Counted from the first letter of the stretch, positions 1-7,737 are shown. The stretch: 64,000 nt of DNA from Tritonibacter multivorans (GCF_001458415.1 NZ_CYSD01000014.1:124001-188000), one strand, 5' to 3'. Numbers and translations are program-made. The notes: a model not told the origin generated them from the letters alone.

Positions 1-1105
1 GGCCCGGCGGGTGGCGCAGCACATTGGCCCGCAGGGCGCGCGCCTGACGAATAAACGCCTCGGACCCCACCAAATAGCCCAGCCGCAGACCCGGAAACAG
101 CGATTTGGAGAAACTGCCGAGGTAGATCACCCGCCCATCCGCATCGATCGATTTCAGCGCCGGCGAGGGGGCCGCGCCAAAGGACATCTCGAATTCATAG
201 TCATCTTCGACCACCACCGCGCCAATATCCCGTGCGCGCGCCAGCAGCGCCTTGCGCCGCGCCATCGGCATGGTCACAGTGGTCGGGCTCTGGTGGCTGG
301 GGGTGGTGAAGATCACATCGGTGTCGTCGCCGATCTGGTCGGGGGGCAGGCCCGCATCATCGACGGGGATAATATCCAGCTTGCAGCGGCGATGGGCCAG
401 CTGATCGCGCAGGGTATAGTAACAGGGGTCCTCAATCGCAGCCTTGCGGTTGCGGTTCAGCAGCAGTTCCGAGGTCAGCCACAGCGCGTTCTGCGCCCCA
501 AGGGTGATCAGGATCTCTTCGGGGCGGGCAAGGATGCCGCGCCGGGGCAGGGTATGGCGCGAGATATATTCGAGCAGAAGCGGGTCGTCCTGATCGAAGT
601 AATCGCCGGTCATGGCGGCAAAGTCTTTTTGCCCCAATGCCCGCAGCGCACAAAGCCGCCAGTTGGCGTGGTCAAACAGGGTCTCGTCCGCCTGCCCATA
701 GATGAACGGATAGCGATAGCTGCGCCAGTCCTGCGGCTTGCGGGGGGTATCCCCGCCAGTAAAGCTGCGGGTCAGATGGCGCTGCCAGTCCAGCTGGTCG
801 GCGCTGTCGCGCAGATGCTGGGGCGCGGGCGCATAGCTGGGCGGCACCGGCGCGCTGTCCGAGACAAAATACCCCGACCGGCCGCGCGCAGACAGATAGT
901 CGTTGGCCACCAGTTCCGTATAGGCGAGCGTCACCGTAATCCGACTGACCCCAAGGTGTTTGGCCAGCTTGCGCGAGGAGGGCAGCTTGTCGCCCACCCC
1001 AAAGCGGCCCGACAGAATACCGGCGGCGATCAGCTCTTGGATCTGCGCTTGCAGGGTGCCTTGGGCTTCGGGGTTCAGGAAGAAGGTGTCAACGGAAAGG
1101 GCCAT
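1..1105 (-). CDS. MocR/PdxR-type transcriptional regulator, 3' end outside window
   Basis: The reverse strand is open from an ATG at 1105 to the left edge, giving the first ~368 residues of a protein that is usually 450-500 long. Residues 1-80 form a GntR-type winged helix (LPSSRKLAKHLGVSR is the recognition region). The rest is a fold-type I aminotransferase domain; near the window edge the motif GSFSKSLFPGLRLGY carries the lysine expected to bind pyridoxal phosphate. Family knowledge: MocR proteins use PLP or an amino-acid adduct as effector and usually regulate a neighbouring gene, often divergently. The divergent neighbour here is arsR-like, about 200 bp away, but a link is only a guess. 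The long plus-strand frame across this stretch is a shadow: it is Arg/Gln/His-rich and has no recognisable domain. Confidence 0.85.
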   Translation of the reverse strand, partial: MALSVDTFFLNPEAQGTLQAQIQELIAAGILSGRFGVGDKLPSSRKLAKHLGVSRITVTLAYTELVANDYLSARGRSGYFVSDSAPVPPSYAPAPQHLRDSADQLDWQRHLTRSFTGGDTPRKPQDWRSYRYPFIYGQADETLFDHANWRLCALRALGQKDFAAMTGDYFDQDDPLLLEYISRHTLPRRGILARPEEILITLGAQNALWLTSELLLNRNRKAAIEDPCYYTLRDQLAHRRCKLDIIPVDDAGLPPDQIGDDTDVIFTTPSHQSPTTVTMPMARRKALLARARDIGAVVVEDDYEFEMSFGAAPSPALKSIDADGRVIYLGSFSKSLFPGLRLGYLVGSEAFIRQARALRANVLRHPPG

Positions 1106-1264
1106 GCGGCGGAGCCTAGACTGGACTTATGTTGGGGGCAATCTGGACTGTGGCTTGATTTGGCATTTTTATCCGGATCTGCTGTGCAATCGGGCGGCTG
1201 TGGCGGCTTGCAACCCGGCCCCTTGTATTGGGGGCGTCTTGAGGGCTTGGCGCGCCGTTCAAAT

Positions 1265-1288
1265 AACCATATAACTAGTTTTGTGGTT
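1265..1288. promoter_or_regulatory. candidate operator of the ArsR-type regulator
   Basis: An 8-bp palindrome AACTAGTT (1273-1280) lies inside outer arms AACCA (1265-1269) and TGGTT (1284-1288). Both share the same centre, giving a 24-bp composite two-fold site that ends 17 bases before the arsR-like start codon. ArsR-family repressors commonly bind such AT-rich dyads over their own promoter, so autoregulation of the regulator-permease pair is a reasonable inference. Confidence 0.45.
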
Positions 1289-1305
1289 GTGATTCGAGAG
1301 GCGAC

Positions 1306-1638
1306 ATGAACAGTGCAGAGGCAGCGGCAGGATTTGCCGCCATGGGATCAGAGGCGCGGCTGTCGGTGCTGCGGCTGTTGATCCGCGCAGGGGACGCAGG
1401 GCTGAGTGTCGGGGATTTGCAGACCCGCAGCGGGCTTGCCGCCTCAACGCTGGCCCATCACCTCAAGGTGCTGGCAGAGGCCGGGGTTGTGACCCAGGAA
1501 CGTCAAGGGCGCAGCACCCTGTGCCGCGCGAATTTCACCCCGCTGGAGGCACTGGCGGGGTTCATCCTGAGTGAATGCTGCGCCGATGCAGAGGCCAGCA
1601 CACAAACGGGCCCTCAGATGGAGCAAGCCAATGGTTGA
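1306..1638 (+). CDS. ArsR-family transcriptional regulator
   Basis: A 110-residue winged-helix protein of the ArsR/SmtB family: GSEARLSVLRLLIRAG forms the first helices, then SGLAASTLAHHLKVLAEAGVV is the helix-turn-helix and ERQGRSTLCR the wing. A cysteine pair (ECCAD) sits near the C-terminus and could bind thiophilic metals or arsenicals. That is family knowledge and position only; no canonical alpha-3 CVC motif is present. The stop codon overlaps the next gene's start by 8 bases, so the regulator and permease are cotranscribed and probably translationally coupled. A composite palindrome lies just upstream. The inducing ligand is not determinable from the sequence. Confidence 0.85.
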   Translation: MNSAEAAAGFAAMGSEARLSVLRLLIRAGDAGLSVGDLQTRSGLAASTLAHHLKVLAEAGVVTQERQGRSTLCRANFTPLEALAGFILSECCADAEASTQTGPQMEQANG

Positions 1639-2671
1639 ACAGACACAAAACGCGCCTGCGATCAGCCTGGCGCAGGTCCTGAAAAAATGGCTCTGGAGCC
1701 CCTGGGCGCTGGGTGCGGCGCTGCTCTTGGCGGTGGCGCTGCTGGATCCGGCGAACCTTGGATCCGTCGCAGGATTTGCCGGATCGGCGCTGGTGTCGAC
1801 GGCGAAATATATCCTCTTTGCGGTGCTCTTGCTGGCCTATCTGAAGGCCACGGGGGCCGAGGTCATGGTGGCGCGCGCCTTTGAAGGGCGCGAAACGCGA
1901 ATGATCGTGATGGCCGCGCTGTTTGGCGGGCTTGCGCCGTTCTGTTCCTGCGAAGTCATCCCCTTTGTGGCCGGGCTTCTGGCGCTGGGCGCGCCTTTGT
2001 CGGCGGTGATGGCCTTCTGGCTGTCCTCGCCGCTGATTGACCCGCCGACCCTGTTAATTACCGCAGCCGCGCTGGGCTGGCCCTTTGCCATTGCCAAGGC
2101 AGTGGCGGCAGTGGCGCTCGGGTTGTTTGGTGGCTTTGTCATCAAGGCGCTGATGGGGCAGGGCGTGTTTGCCCAGCCACTGAAGGCCGCGCCCAAGCAA
2201 AGCTGCTGTGGCTGTGGCGCTCCAAAAGAAGAGGAAAAGCCGCTGTGGCGGTTCTGGCAGGAGGCCCCGCGCCGCGACGTGTTCCGTCGGGAGTTCATCC
2301 AGAACGGTCTGTTCCTGCTGAAATGGCTGGCCTTTGCCTATGTGCTGGAAGCACTCTTGGTGCATTATGTGGCTGCGGAAACCATTGCCGGTCTGGTCGG
2401 TGGCGAGGGCATTGGCCCGATCGCGATTGCCGCTGTGGTCGGGATGCCTGCCTATCTGAACTCTTATGTGGCACCGCCGATGCTGGCGGGGCTGATGACC
2501 CAAGGCATGAGCGGCGGCGCGGCGCTGGCGTTCATGGTGGCGGGGGCGGTGAGCTCGGTTCCGGCGATGGCGGCGGTCTGGTCGCTGGTCAAGCCGCAGG
2601 TGTTCGCTACCTATCTGGCGCTGGGGGTGACGGGGGCGATTGCGTCGGGGGTCATCTTCCAGCTGATGTAG
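1631..2671 (+). CDS. COG0701 permease (ArsP/YraQ family)
   Basis: A 346-residue integral membrane protein with about eight hydrophobic segments. The start is taken at ATG 1631 because a GGAG ribosome site precedes it; the upstream in-frame ATG at 1571 lies inside the regulator gene. The motif PFCSCEVIPF in the fourth helix region and its repeat-like counterpart near GMPAYLNSYVAPP are typical of the DUF318/UPF0718 permease family. A cytoplasmic loop around residues 195-205 carries a CCGCG cysteine cluster. Some members (ArsP) export trivalent organoarsenicals; others have no known substrate. With the overlapping ArsR-type gene, a metal(loid)- or thiol-responsive efflux role is inferred, but the substrate is open. 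Confidence 0.8.
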   Translation: MVEQTQNAPAISLAQVLKKWLWSPWALGAALLLAVALLDPANLGSVAGFAGSALVSTAKYILFAVLLLAYLKATGAEVMVARAFEGRETRMIVMAALFGGLAPFCSCEVIPFVAGLLALGAPLSAVMAFWLSSPLIDPPTLLITAAALGWPFAIAKAVAAVALGLFGGFVIKALMGQGVFAQPLKAAPKQSCCGCGAPKEEEKPLWRFWQEAPRRDVFRREFIQNGLFLLKWLAFAYVLEALLVHYVAAETIAGLVGGEGIGPIAIAAVVGMPAYLNSYVAPPMLAGLMTQGMSGGAALAFMVAGAVSSVPAMAAVWSLVKPQVFATYLALGVTGAIASGVIFQLM

Positions 2672-2759
2672 GCGCCTGAGGCCACTGTTGCGAGGGGGCG
2701 CCCCGCCCCCCCCCTTCGCCGGACGCCCAGCCTGCGGCCATCCGCCCACAAGGGGTCAG

Positions 2760-4330
2760 TTGCGTATAGAGGTGTCTAAAGGGGCGACATCCTGTGGCGA
2801 AATTTGGGGTTTCTGTCCCAAGTGAACTGCAAGGCAATGCGCGCAGCAAGCCTTTGATCTGCCCAACAGCGTTTTGGGTCAAGGTTGAGCGGAGTTCAAT
2901 TGGAACAGCGAAGGTCGGCAGTGCGGATGGGGTGGATGGCGTCTGCACCAAGCGTCGCATTTTGCGGCACACTGCAGAAGTCATCTTCTGTCAGGAAAGG
3001 AGCCCCATCATGGAAGTTACGACAATAGGATTGGATCTTGGGAAGGACGTTTTCCAAGTTCACGGTGTCACAGCTGACGGCACGGTTGCCTTCAATCGTT
3101 CGATCCGGCGGCGACAATTGCTCAAGTTCTTCGAAGCGTTGCCGCGTTGTCTGGTTGGTATTGAAGCCTGCGGATCTGCGCATCATTGGGCACGTGAGCT
3201 GACTGCGATCGGTCATGATGTACGGTTGATGCCTGCCACCTACGTTAAGCCGTATGTTAAACGCGGCAAGACAGACGCCGTTGATGCTGAGGCGATTTGC
3301 GAGGCCGTCACACGACCAACGATGCGGTTTGTCGCTGTGAAGTCGAAAGAGCAGCAGGCCCTACTGACCATCCACCGGGTGCGCCAGCTTGTCGTTCGCC
3401 AGAAGACCCAGATGTTGAATGTGATCCGTGGTCTTCTGCGTGAGTTTGGTCATGTAATCGGGAACGGACCAGTCGCCGCAATGCGCTTCATCAAGACGTT
3501 CCAGACGGATAACTGCCTGGACATGCCTGACGTGGCAAAGAGCATGCTCAAGACGCTCTGCGAACAGGTTAATGCGCTCGATGACCGGGTCACGTTTTAC
3601 GATAAACTGATCGAGTATCATTCTCGGATCGATGAACGCGCCAAACGCATTAGGACCGTTCCTGGCGTCGGCCCCATCACTGCTTCGGCCATTGTCGCAA
3701 CCATCGGCGACGGCCAACAGTTCAAGAATGGACGCGAGTTTGCTGCTTGGCTGGGACTTACGCCGCTGAACAAGTCGAGCGGTGGTAAAGAGCGCCTGGG
3801 CCGCATAAGCAAGAAGGGAGACCGATACCTTCGACGATTACTCGTGATCGGCATGACCTCTCAAGTTCAGCGTGCCCGTGGCTATCCAGAACGTGTGCAC
3901 CCTTGGATCATGCAGCTTCTTGAACGCAAACCCGTTCGCCTCGCAACGATTGCTATGGCGAACAAGGCGGCCAGGATCATTTGGGCGATCCTCACCAAAG
4001 ATACCTACTACCGCCAATCGGCGGCATAGAAGGAGCCGAGAAAACACGAATTGCAAGACGAATGCCATGATGGCACGTGCGGTCATCCGAAAACCTGAAA
4101 TCCCGTGCTTTGTCCTGAACTCTCAGGTTCGCGTCGCCGATTGGGAACAGGTTTGCGGAACCCATCAAGGCCAGCGGCAAATATCCACGCCGCGATCAAA
4201 GGCCGGACACAGGACTGTACTGACCAACCGAGCAATCAACGCATTTTTCTCTTGCAAAGCAGACGCCATCCACACAGGACAAAGCACCATTTCGCTGCAT
4301 ATGTACCAATGGCGGCTTCCAATGTGTTGT
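2760..4330 (+). mobile_element. IS110-family (IS1111 group) insertion sequence, ends not resolved
   Basis: One complete IS1111-type transposase gene (3010-4029) is flanked by about 250 bp and 300 bp of non-coding DNA that belongs to neither neighbour. The gap 2672-3009 also holds a C-rich homopolymer near 2700-2720. Elements of this family make little or no target duplication and often lack simple terminal repeats, so I could not place the ends; the limits given are approximate. IS110-family elements encode a structured guide (bridge/seek) RNA in a non-coding end, described downstream of the transposase in the IS1111 group. Within 4030-4330 a 7-bp stem AACCTGA (4092-4098)/TCAGGTT (4123-4129) is visible. 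Apart from this I see nothing in 4030-4372. Confidence 0.55.
3010..4029 (+). CDS. IS110-family transposase, IS1111 group
   Basis: A 339-residue DEDD transposase. The RuvC-like N-terminal domain shows D9 (GLDLGKDVF), E52 (GIEACGS), D89 and D92 (KTDAVDAEAI). The stretch AVTRPTMRFVAVKS is characteristic of the IS1111 group. The C-terminal transposase-20 domain has VPGVGPITASAIVATIG (helix-hairpin-helix-like) and the conserved serine region LNKSSGGKERLGRISKKGD. The start at 3010 follows an AAGGAG ribosome site and matches family N-termini (MEVTTIGLDL); the in-frame start at 2794 has no support. The gene looks intact and could be active. It lies between the permease gene and the T6SS cargo operon, a plausible mobility scar at the left border of the accessory region. 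Confidence 0.95.
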   Translation: MEVTTIGLDLGKDVFQVHGVTADGTVAFNRSIRRRQLLKFFEALPRCLVGIEACGSAHHWARELTAIGHDVRLMPATYVKPYVKRGKTDAVDAEAICEAVTRPTMRFVAVKSKEQQALLTIHRVRQLVVRQKTQMLNVIRGLLREFGHVIGNGPVAAMRFIKTFQTDNCLDMPDVAKSMLKTLCEQVNALDDRVTFYDKLIEYHSRIDERAKRIRTVPGVGPITASAIVATIGDGQQFKNGREFAAWLGLTPLNKSSGGKERLGRISKKGDRYLRRLLVIGMTSQVQRARGYPERVHPWIMQLLERKPVRLATIAMANKAARIIWAILTKDTYYRQSAA

Positions 4331-4372
4331 CAGTTGAAACAACTCCCAATCTGTAAACCACAGGAAATAGGA

Positions 4373-4663
4373 TTACCCGCCGATAAACACGTCTCCAGAC
4401 CCATTGGAGATGGAACCGCCACAGTCGATGGCATCGCCGACGCGGCCAGCGGGTTGACCATTGATGAACACGCTGCTGGATCCTGCGGCCAAAGCCCGAC
4501 CATGCGGCGGGTGTTTGGGCTTTGAATGCGCCGCAAAGGCATCGCCCTTGCGCAGAGCCTCAACGCCATTGGTAAAGACATCGCCACTCCCGGATGTTGC
4601 CGGGGTTGGTGGAAAGCCATCGTGACCTGATCCTGTATCGCCATTGCGTCCTGCTGCCGGCAT
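4373..4663 (-). CDS. PAAR-domain T6SS tip protein
   Basis: A 96-residue glycine-rich protein with the PAAR architecture: MPAAGRNGDTGSGHDGFPPT at the N-terminus, repeated SGSGDVF/SSSVFING strands, and PAGRVGDAIDCGG before the last strand. PAAR proteins form the sharp cone on the VgrG spike of a type VI secretion system and bind a metal through conserved His/Cys residues. No toxin domain is attached, so it would act as a plain tip or recruit cargo. Its ATG overlaps the previous stop as TAATG, making it the last gene of the minus-strand vgrG operon. No tss sheath or baseplate genes are in the window, so it must serve a system encoded elsewhere. Confidence 0.88.
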   Translation of the reverse strand: MPAAGRNGDTGSGHDGFPPTPATSGSGDVFTNGVEALRKGDAFAAHSKPKHPPHGRALAAGSSSVFINGQPAGRVGDAIDCGGSISNGSGDVFIGG

Positions 4664-5295
4664 TATACGCGCTCCAATGTATCAAATTCAGTATCTTTAA
4701 ATGCGGTCGACCAGGCTGTGAGGAGCTCTTGGTCCGGCTGCGGCACTTGGCGCATCTTTGCGTGCAAAAAGGCGGCGATCTCAGGCGGCGCTTTGACCAT
4801 TATTTCGCGTGGCATGTCAAACACCAGCGGCTCCTTGAGAGCTGCGAGCATGGCGCAAATTGCAATGTGCGAATTGCTGCCTGCTTCGACAATCTCGCTC
4901 AAACTATTGGCTTTGGTCAGAAGCGCGGGGTTGAGTAACCGCGCGGGCCGTTCGAATTCTGGTAGCGGTTTGAGAGGAAACCCAGACGTCTCCCAGCCCT
5001 CCCACACGTGGGAAATTTCTGCGTCTTTGCACCAAGAACAAGCGATCGCGCTATAAGCAGTCCACCCTGTTGCGGCGCTGAGAGCGCACCAGTTTTCGAT
5101 TGGCACAGCTTCAAGTCCAGATAGCAACTCTCTCGAGCTGCGGTCCAAATGTCTACGCTCATATTCCAAGTCATCCGACTTCCAAAGATCGCCCCAGCCA
5201 CGTGCCAATCTGTGCAATTTAGCCCAGATCTCAGGCAATGTTGTATCGTTGACCATGTTCGCGCCCTGCATTGGGCTATAATTTGTATGTGCCAT
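4663..5295 (-). CDS. unknown T6SS cargo-operon protein
   Basis: A 210-residue protein that I do not recognise with confidence. It is soluble, rich in Trp and Ala helices (ENWCALSAATGWTAYSAIA, SHIAICAMLAALKEP), with no signal peptide or membrane segment. The start is placed at 5295, where ATG overlaps the upstream stop as TGATG; the in-frame ATG at 5307 lies inside the upstream gene. The 3' end overlaps the PAAR start in the same way. A conserved-looking helical protein between a putative effector and PAAR could be a chaperone/adaptor, an immunity protein or a DUF6931-like T6SS accessory protein. I cannot choose between these from sequence alone. Confidence 0.7.
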   Translation of the reverse strand: MAHTNYSPMQGANMVNDTTLPEIWAKLHRLARGWGDLWKSDDLEYERRHLDRSSRELLSGLEAVPIENWCALSAATGWTAYSAIACSWCKDAEISHVWEGWETSGFPLKPLPEFERPARLLNPALLTKANSLSEIVEAGSNSHIAICAMLAALKEPLVFDMPREIMVKAPPEIAAFLHAKMRQVPQPDQELLTAWSTAFKDTEFDTLERV

Positions 5296-6239
5296 CAATG
5301 ATTCCAATCAGGCAAATCTTCAGGGCCCGCGTCTGTAAACAAGTCATCCAGGCTGTTCCACTTTTGACCGCTCGGGCGTTCGCCACCGAAAGGATTGACA
5401 CGGGGCAACGGAAGTGAGTCATCGGTATCAAAGCCGAGTATGTTTTTCTCTGACGGGTCGCGTTTTGTATGCAGGCGGTTCCATTGGGTTATGCTGTAAT
5501 CTGTTCGATAGGTGTCACGGAAAAAACCCTCTTCCTCGATCAAGAGGTCGCGGGCCTCGGGCATGAAATCCACACAACGCGTTGCACGGATCGGTCCGAC
5601 AAAGTTTCCGTCTGCATTGATTTTCACAGTGATTAGGGTGCCGCCCAGAAGATGCTGTGCGTTATAGGCAAGCTGCCCCGCCGCATACCCCATCCGATGA
5701 TGCGTATTCAGCATGATGGGCGTGTCGTTGCTGTCGATTATGAAAACTTCGGAATTCGGGAAGCCGTCTCCGCGCAACGTCGAAGTAATCTGCATTTCCA
5801 ACACATCAGGGTCGCGATCGATTGCAAAGACAATGGTGCCGCTCAAGTCCAGATAGGGCACCACGAGGTTGTTGAAGGCCCGATTGGGCGTAAAAGCGTG
5901 GTTGATTCCACGAAAGTTCCATTGGAAATTACCCGTCTGCATGCCATTTGGGGCGAAGGGGCTGGAAACAAAACTAGCATGTCCTTCAGGCTTGGTTTCA
6001 GCTTCAATGTACTCTTCTCTAGTGCCCCCCAAAAACCAAGGCGCAGTACTGGGATCGGAGTTAACATCAAATTCAGTCCATGTAGAGGTCATAAAGTCGA
6101 CTTGACCAAACGCATATATACGTGATGTCGAACTTAGACTCGCTGAGAATCCACGATTGTCGCCGTGAAAACCTAAGCCACCCAATCCGAATTTTTTATC
6201 AGGATGAAACGCTCGCGCGTGGATCACGTAGGCGCTCAT
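5295..6239 (-). CDS. putative T6SS cargo/effector protein, second copy (intact)
   Basis: A 314-residue protein without signal peptide or membrane helices. It opens with HARAFHPDKKFGLGGLGFHG followed by DNRGFSASL, a block repeated almost identically in the truncated copy at 6932-7039. The rest is beta-rich (GTIVFAIDRDPDVLEMQITS) with many Asp/Asn and aromatic residues and ends in a polar tail. No catalytic motif is recognised. Its position, directly behind a VgrG spike and its partner gene and ahead of PAAR, makes it the best candidate for the delivered protein; the conserved N-terminal block could be a delivery or recognition module. Start and stop both overlap neighbours (TAATG, TGATG). Function is unassigned. 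Confidence 0.7.
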   Translation of the reverse strand: MSAYVIHARAFHPDKKFGLGGLGFHGDNRGFSASLSSTSRIYAFGQVDFMTSTWTEFDVNSDPSTAPWFLGGTREEYIEAETKPEGHASFVSSPFAPNGMQTGNFQWNFRGINHAFTPNRAFNNLVVPYLDLSGTIVFAIDRDPDVLEMQITSTLRGDGFPNSEVFIIDSNDTPIMLNTHHRMGYAAGQLAYNAQHLLGGTLITVKINADGNFVGPIRATRCVDFMPEARDLLIEEEGFFRDTYRTDYSITQWNRLHTKRDPSEKNILGFDTDDSLPLPRVNPFGGERPSGQKWNSLDDLFTDAGPEDLPDWNH

Positions 6240-6775
6240 TATTCAATCCATTTGAAAGAGGTGCCTGTTAACAGGAAATACAAATTTGACCTAGAAACGC
6301 TTTCTACGTCGTTTTCACATCCCCCTGTCGTATCAATTTCAAACTCATTGTAATCGATAAAGCCGTCGGTACGTGTTGAGGTCCGAAGATGCCCATTTTC
6401 AAGCATTTCTCTGGTGCCAGATACTGCGGTGATGCCAGTCCCCGTTCGCTTGAAAACCGGATTTCTGCCCAACTTCCCCTCTTGCCCAGAATAAATGAAC
6501 TGCAGTCCGGCCCGCTCATAGGGTTCGGGCAGATTTATCACCACTGCATTGGGATGTGTTGGATAGATATTGTAGCTCAGAAATTCTGGCGGTTCATCAA
6601 CAGGCGGCGTGTTTTCGCCCCAGAACACCACGAACTCGCCACAGTAGCCATCCGGAAGAAAAACATGCACTTCGGGTTTGTCCGGTTTGGACGCGCGAGC
6701 CCCGTTAATGAATTGCGTACCAAGGCTGATGATCAACGCCAGGGACAGCAAGGCGAGAAAAATATTCTTGAGCAT
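6239..6775 (-). CDS. DUF6843-like anchored protein, second copy
   Basis: A 178-residue protein with an N-terminal hydrophobic segment (residues ~4-22, IFLALLSLALIISLG) that is a signal anchor or uncleaved signal, so the body is probably periplasmic. The segment VHVFLPDGYCGEFVVFWGEN resembles DUF6843-type domains. It is a paralogue of 7036-7581: the first ~107 residues are nearly identical, while the C-terminal ~70 residues differ strongly (here GITAVSGTREMLENGHLRTS, there GSMATFGTRKVLADGTITTS) though both end in LTGTSFKWIE/LTGSTFQWIE. One conserved half with one variable half, next to a presumed effector, suggests a specificity protein such as a periplasmic immunity protein. This is inference. 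Confidence 0.75.
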   Translation of the reverse strand: MLKNIFLALLSLALIISLGTQFINGARASKPDKPEVHVFLPDGYCGEFVVFWGENTPPVDEPPEFLSYNIYPTHPNAVVINLPEPYERAGLQFIYSGQEGKLGRNPVFKRTGTGITAVSGTREMLENGHLRTSTRTDGFIDYNEFEIDTTGGCENDVESVSRSNLYFLLTGTSFKWIE

Positions 6776-6931
6776 TAGTTCAAATCAATCCGTGATCCAT
6801 TGAGAGTGATATGGCTACCTTTGATGTTAATCGTTCCATCGCTTTGCGCTTGTATGAGAGTGTCGCCGCAACGAAATTCGATCTCTTCGCCGACAGTGAC
6901 CTTCAGCTTCTTTCCGACCTCTACACGTTGC
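6447..6931. repeat. 485-bp direct repeat, left copy
   Basis: This stretch matches 7253-7737 at a constant offset of 806 bp with about a dozen differences by eye. It covers the 3' tail of vgrG and the 5' two thirds of the anchored-protein gene. It begins at CGCTTGAAAACCGG and ends at CACGTTGC. It is the footprint of a tandem duplication or of recombinational import of a second cargo cassette. Confidence 0.92.
6775..6931 (-). pseudogene. detached vgrG 3' tail
   Basis: This reads as the last ~52 residues of VgrG (QRVEVGKKLKVTVGEEIEF to NGSRIDLN), almost identical to the C-terminus of the full gene at 7581. It is fused upstream to unrelated sequence and has no VgrG body. Its stop overlaps the start of the next gene exactly as the true vgrG stop does. 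It is not expected to make a functional spike. It marks the point where a second vgrG-linked cassette was joined. Confidence 0.85.
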
Positions 6932-7039
6932 TTCGAGGCTGGTCGAAAATCCGCGTTTGTCACCATGGAAGCCAAGACCGCCCATGCCAAATTTCTCGTC
7001 CGGGTGAAACGCACGTGCGTGAAGCGAATAGACCGTCAT
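6932..7039 (-). pseudogene. truncated first copy of the putative cargo gene
   Basis: Starting from an ATG at 7039 that overlaps the upstream stop by four bases (ATGA), 36 codons encode HARAFHPDEKFGMGGLGFHG followed by DKRGFSTSLEA, nearly the same as the N-terminus of the intact gene at 6239. At 6931 the sequence switches to the vgrG tail in a different frame, so the product degenerates into a basic chimera ending at 6827. I treat the open frame 6827-7051 as a broken gene. Confidence 0.8.
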
Positions 7040-7581
7040 TCCTCGATCCACTGGAAGGTTGAACCCGTCAATTCAAAGTATAGGTCTGGCGTGGGTTCTA
7101 TCACCGGTTTTGCCGGGCTTTCACATACGATCGTTGTGCCGACAGAATACTCGTCAAATTGGATCCCACCGACCGTAGACGAACTCGTCGTGATTGTACC
7201 ATCGGCCAGTACTTTTCTGGTCCCGAAGGTCGCCATAGATCCAGTGGAGGTGCGCTTGAAAACCGGATTTCTGCCCAACTTCCCCTCTTGCCCAGAATAA
7301 ATGAACTGCAGTCCGGCCCGCTCATAGGGTTCGGGCAGATTTATCACCACTGCATTGGGATGTGTTGGATAGATATTGTAGCTCAGAAATTCCGGCGGTT
7401 CATCAACAGGCGGCGTGTTTTCGCCCCAGAAGACCACGAACTCGCCACAGTAGCCATCCGGAAGAAAAACATGCACTTCGGGTTTGTCCGGTTTGGACGC
7501 GCGAGCCCCGTCAATGAATTGCGTAGCAAGGCTGGTGATCAATGCCAGGGACAGCACAGCGAGAAAAATATTCTTGAGCAT
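7036..7581 (-). CDS. DUF6843-like anchored protein, first copy
   Basis: A 181-residue protein translated from an ATG that overlaps the vgrG stop (TAATG), so it is translationally coupled to the spike gene. It has an N-terminal hydrophobic anchor (residues ~4-22), then the VHVFLPDGYCGEFVVFWGEN segment shared with its paralogue at 6239-6775. The last ~75 residues are specific to this copy and contain a Pro-rich insert (PAKPVIEPTPDLYFE). If these proteins are immunity or chaperone factors, this copy would match the now-truncated cargo gene that follows. The partner assignment is inferred from order only. Confidence 0.75.
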   Translation of the reverse strand: MLKNIFLAVLSLALITSLATQFIDGARASKPDKPEVHVFLPDGYCGEFVVFWGENTPPVDEPPEFLSYNIYPTHPNAVVINLPEPYERAGLQFIYSGQEGKLGRNPVFKRTSTGSMATFGTRKVLADGTITTSSSTVGGIQFDEYSVGTTIVCESPAKPVIEPTPDLYFELTGSTFQWIEE

Positions 7582-7737
7582 TAGTTCAAATCAATCCGTG
7601 ACCCATTGATAATGATATGGCTACCTTTGATGTTAATCGTTCCATCGCTTTGCGCTTGTATGAGAGCGTCGCCGCAACGAAATTCGATCTCCTCGCCGAC
7701 AGTGACCTTCAGCTTCTTTCCGACCTCTACACGTTGC
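7253..7737. repeat. 485-bp direct repeat, right copy
   Basis: Partner of 6447-6931 (offset 806 bp). This copy is in its native context: the 3' end of the full-length vgrG followed by the first anchored-protein gene. Repeats of this length are expected substrates for homologous recombination, which could delete 806 bp and regenerate a single-cassette arrangement. Confidence 0.92.

Noticed and set aside
6827-7051. 74-codon minus-strand frame as an independent gene
   Set aside because: It is the 5' stump of a cargo gene read into the vgrG tail out of frame; annotated as a broken gene instead.
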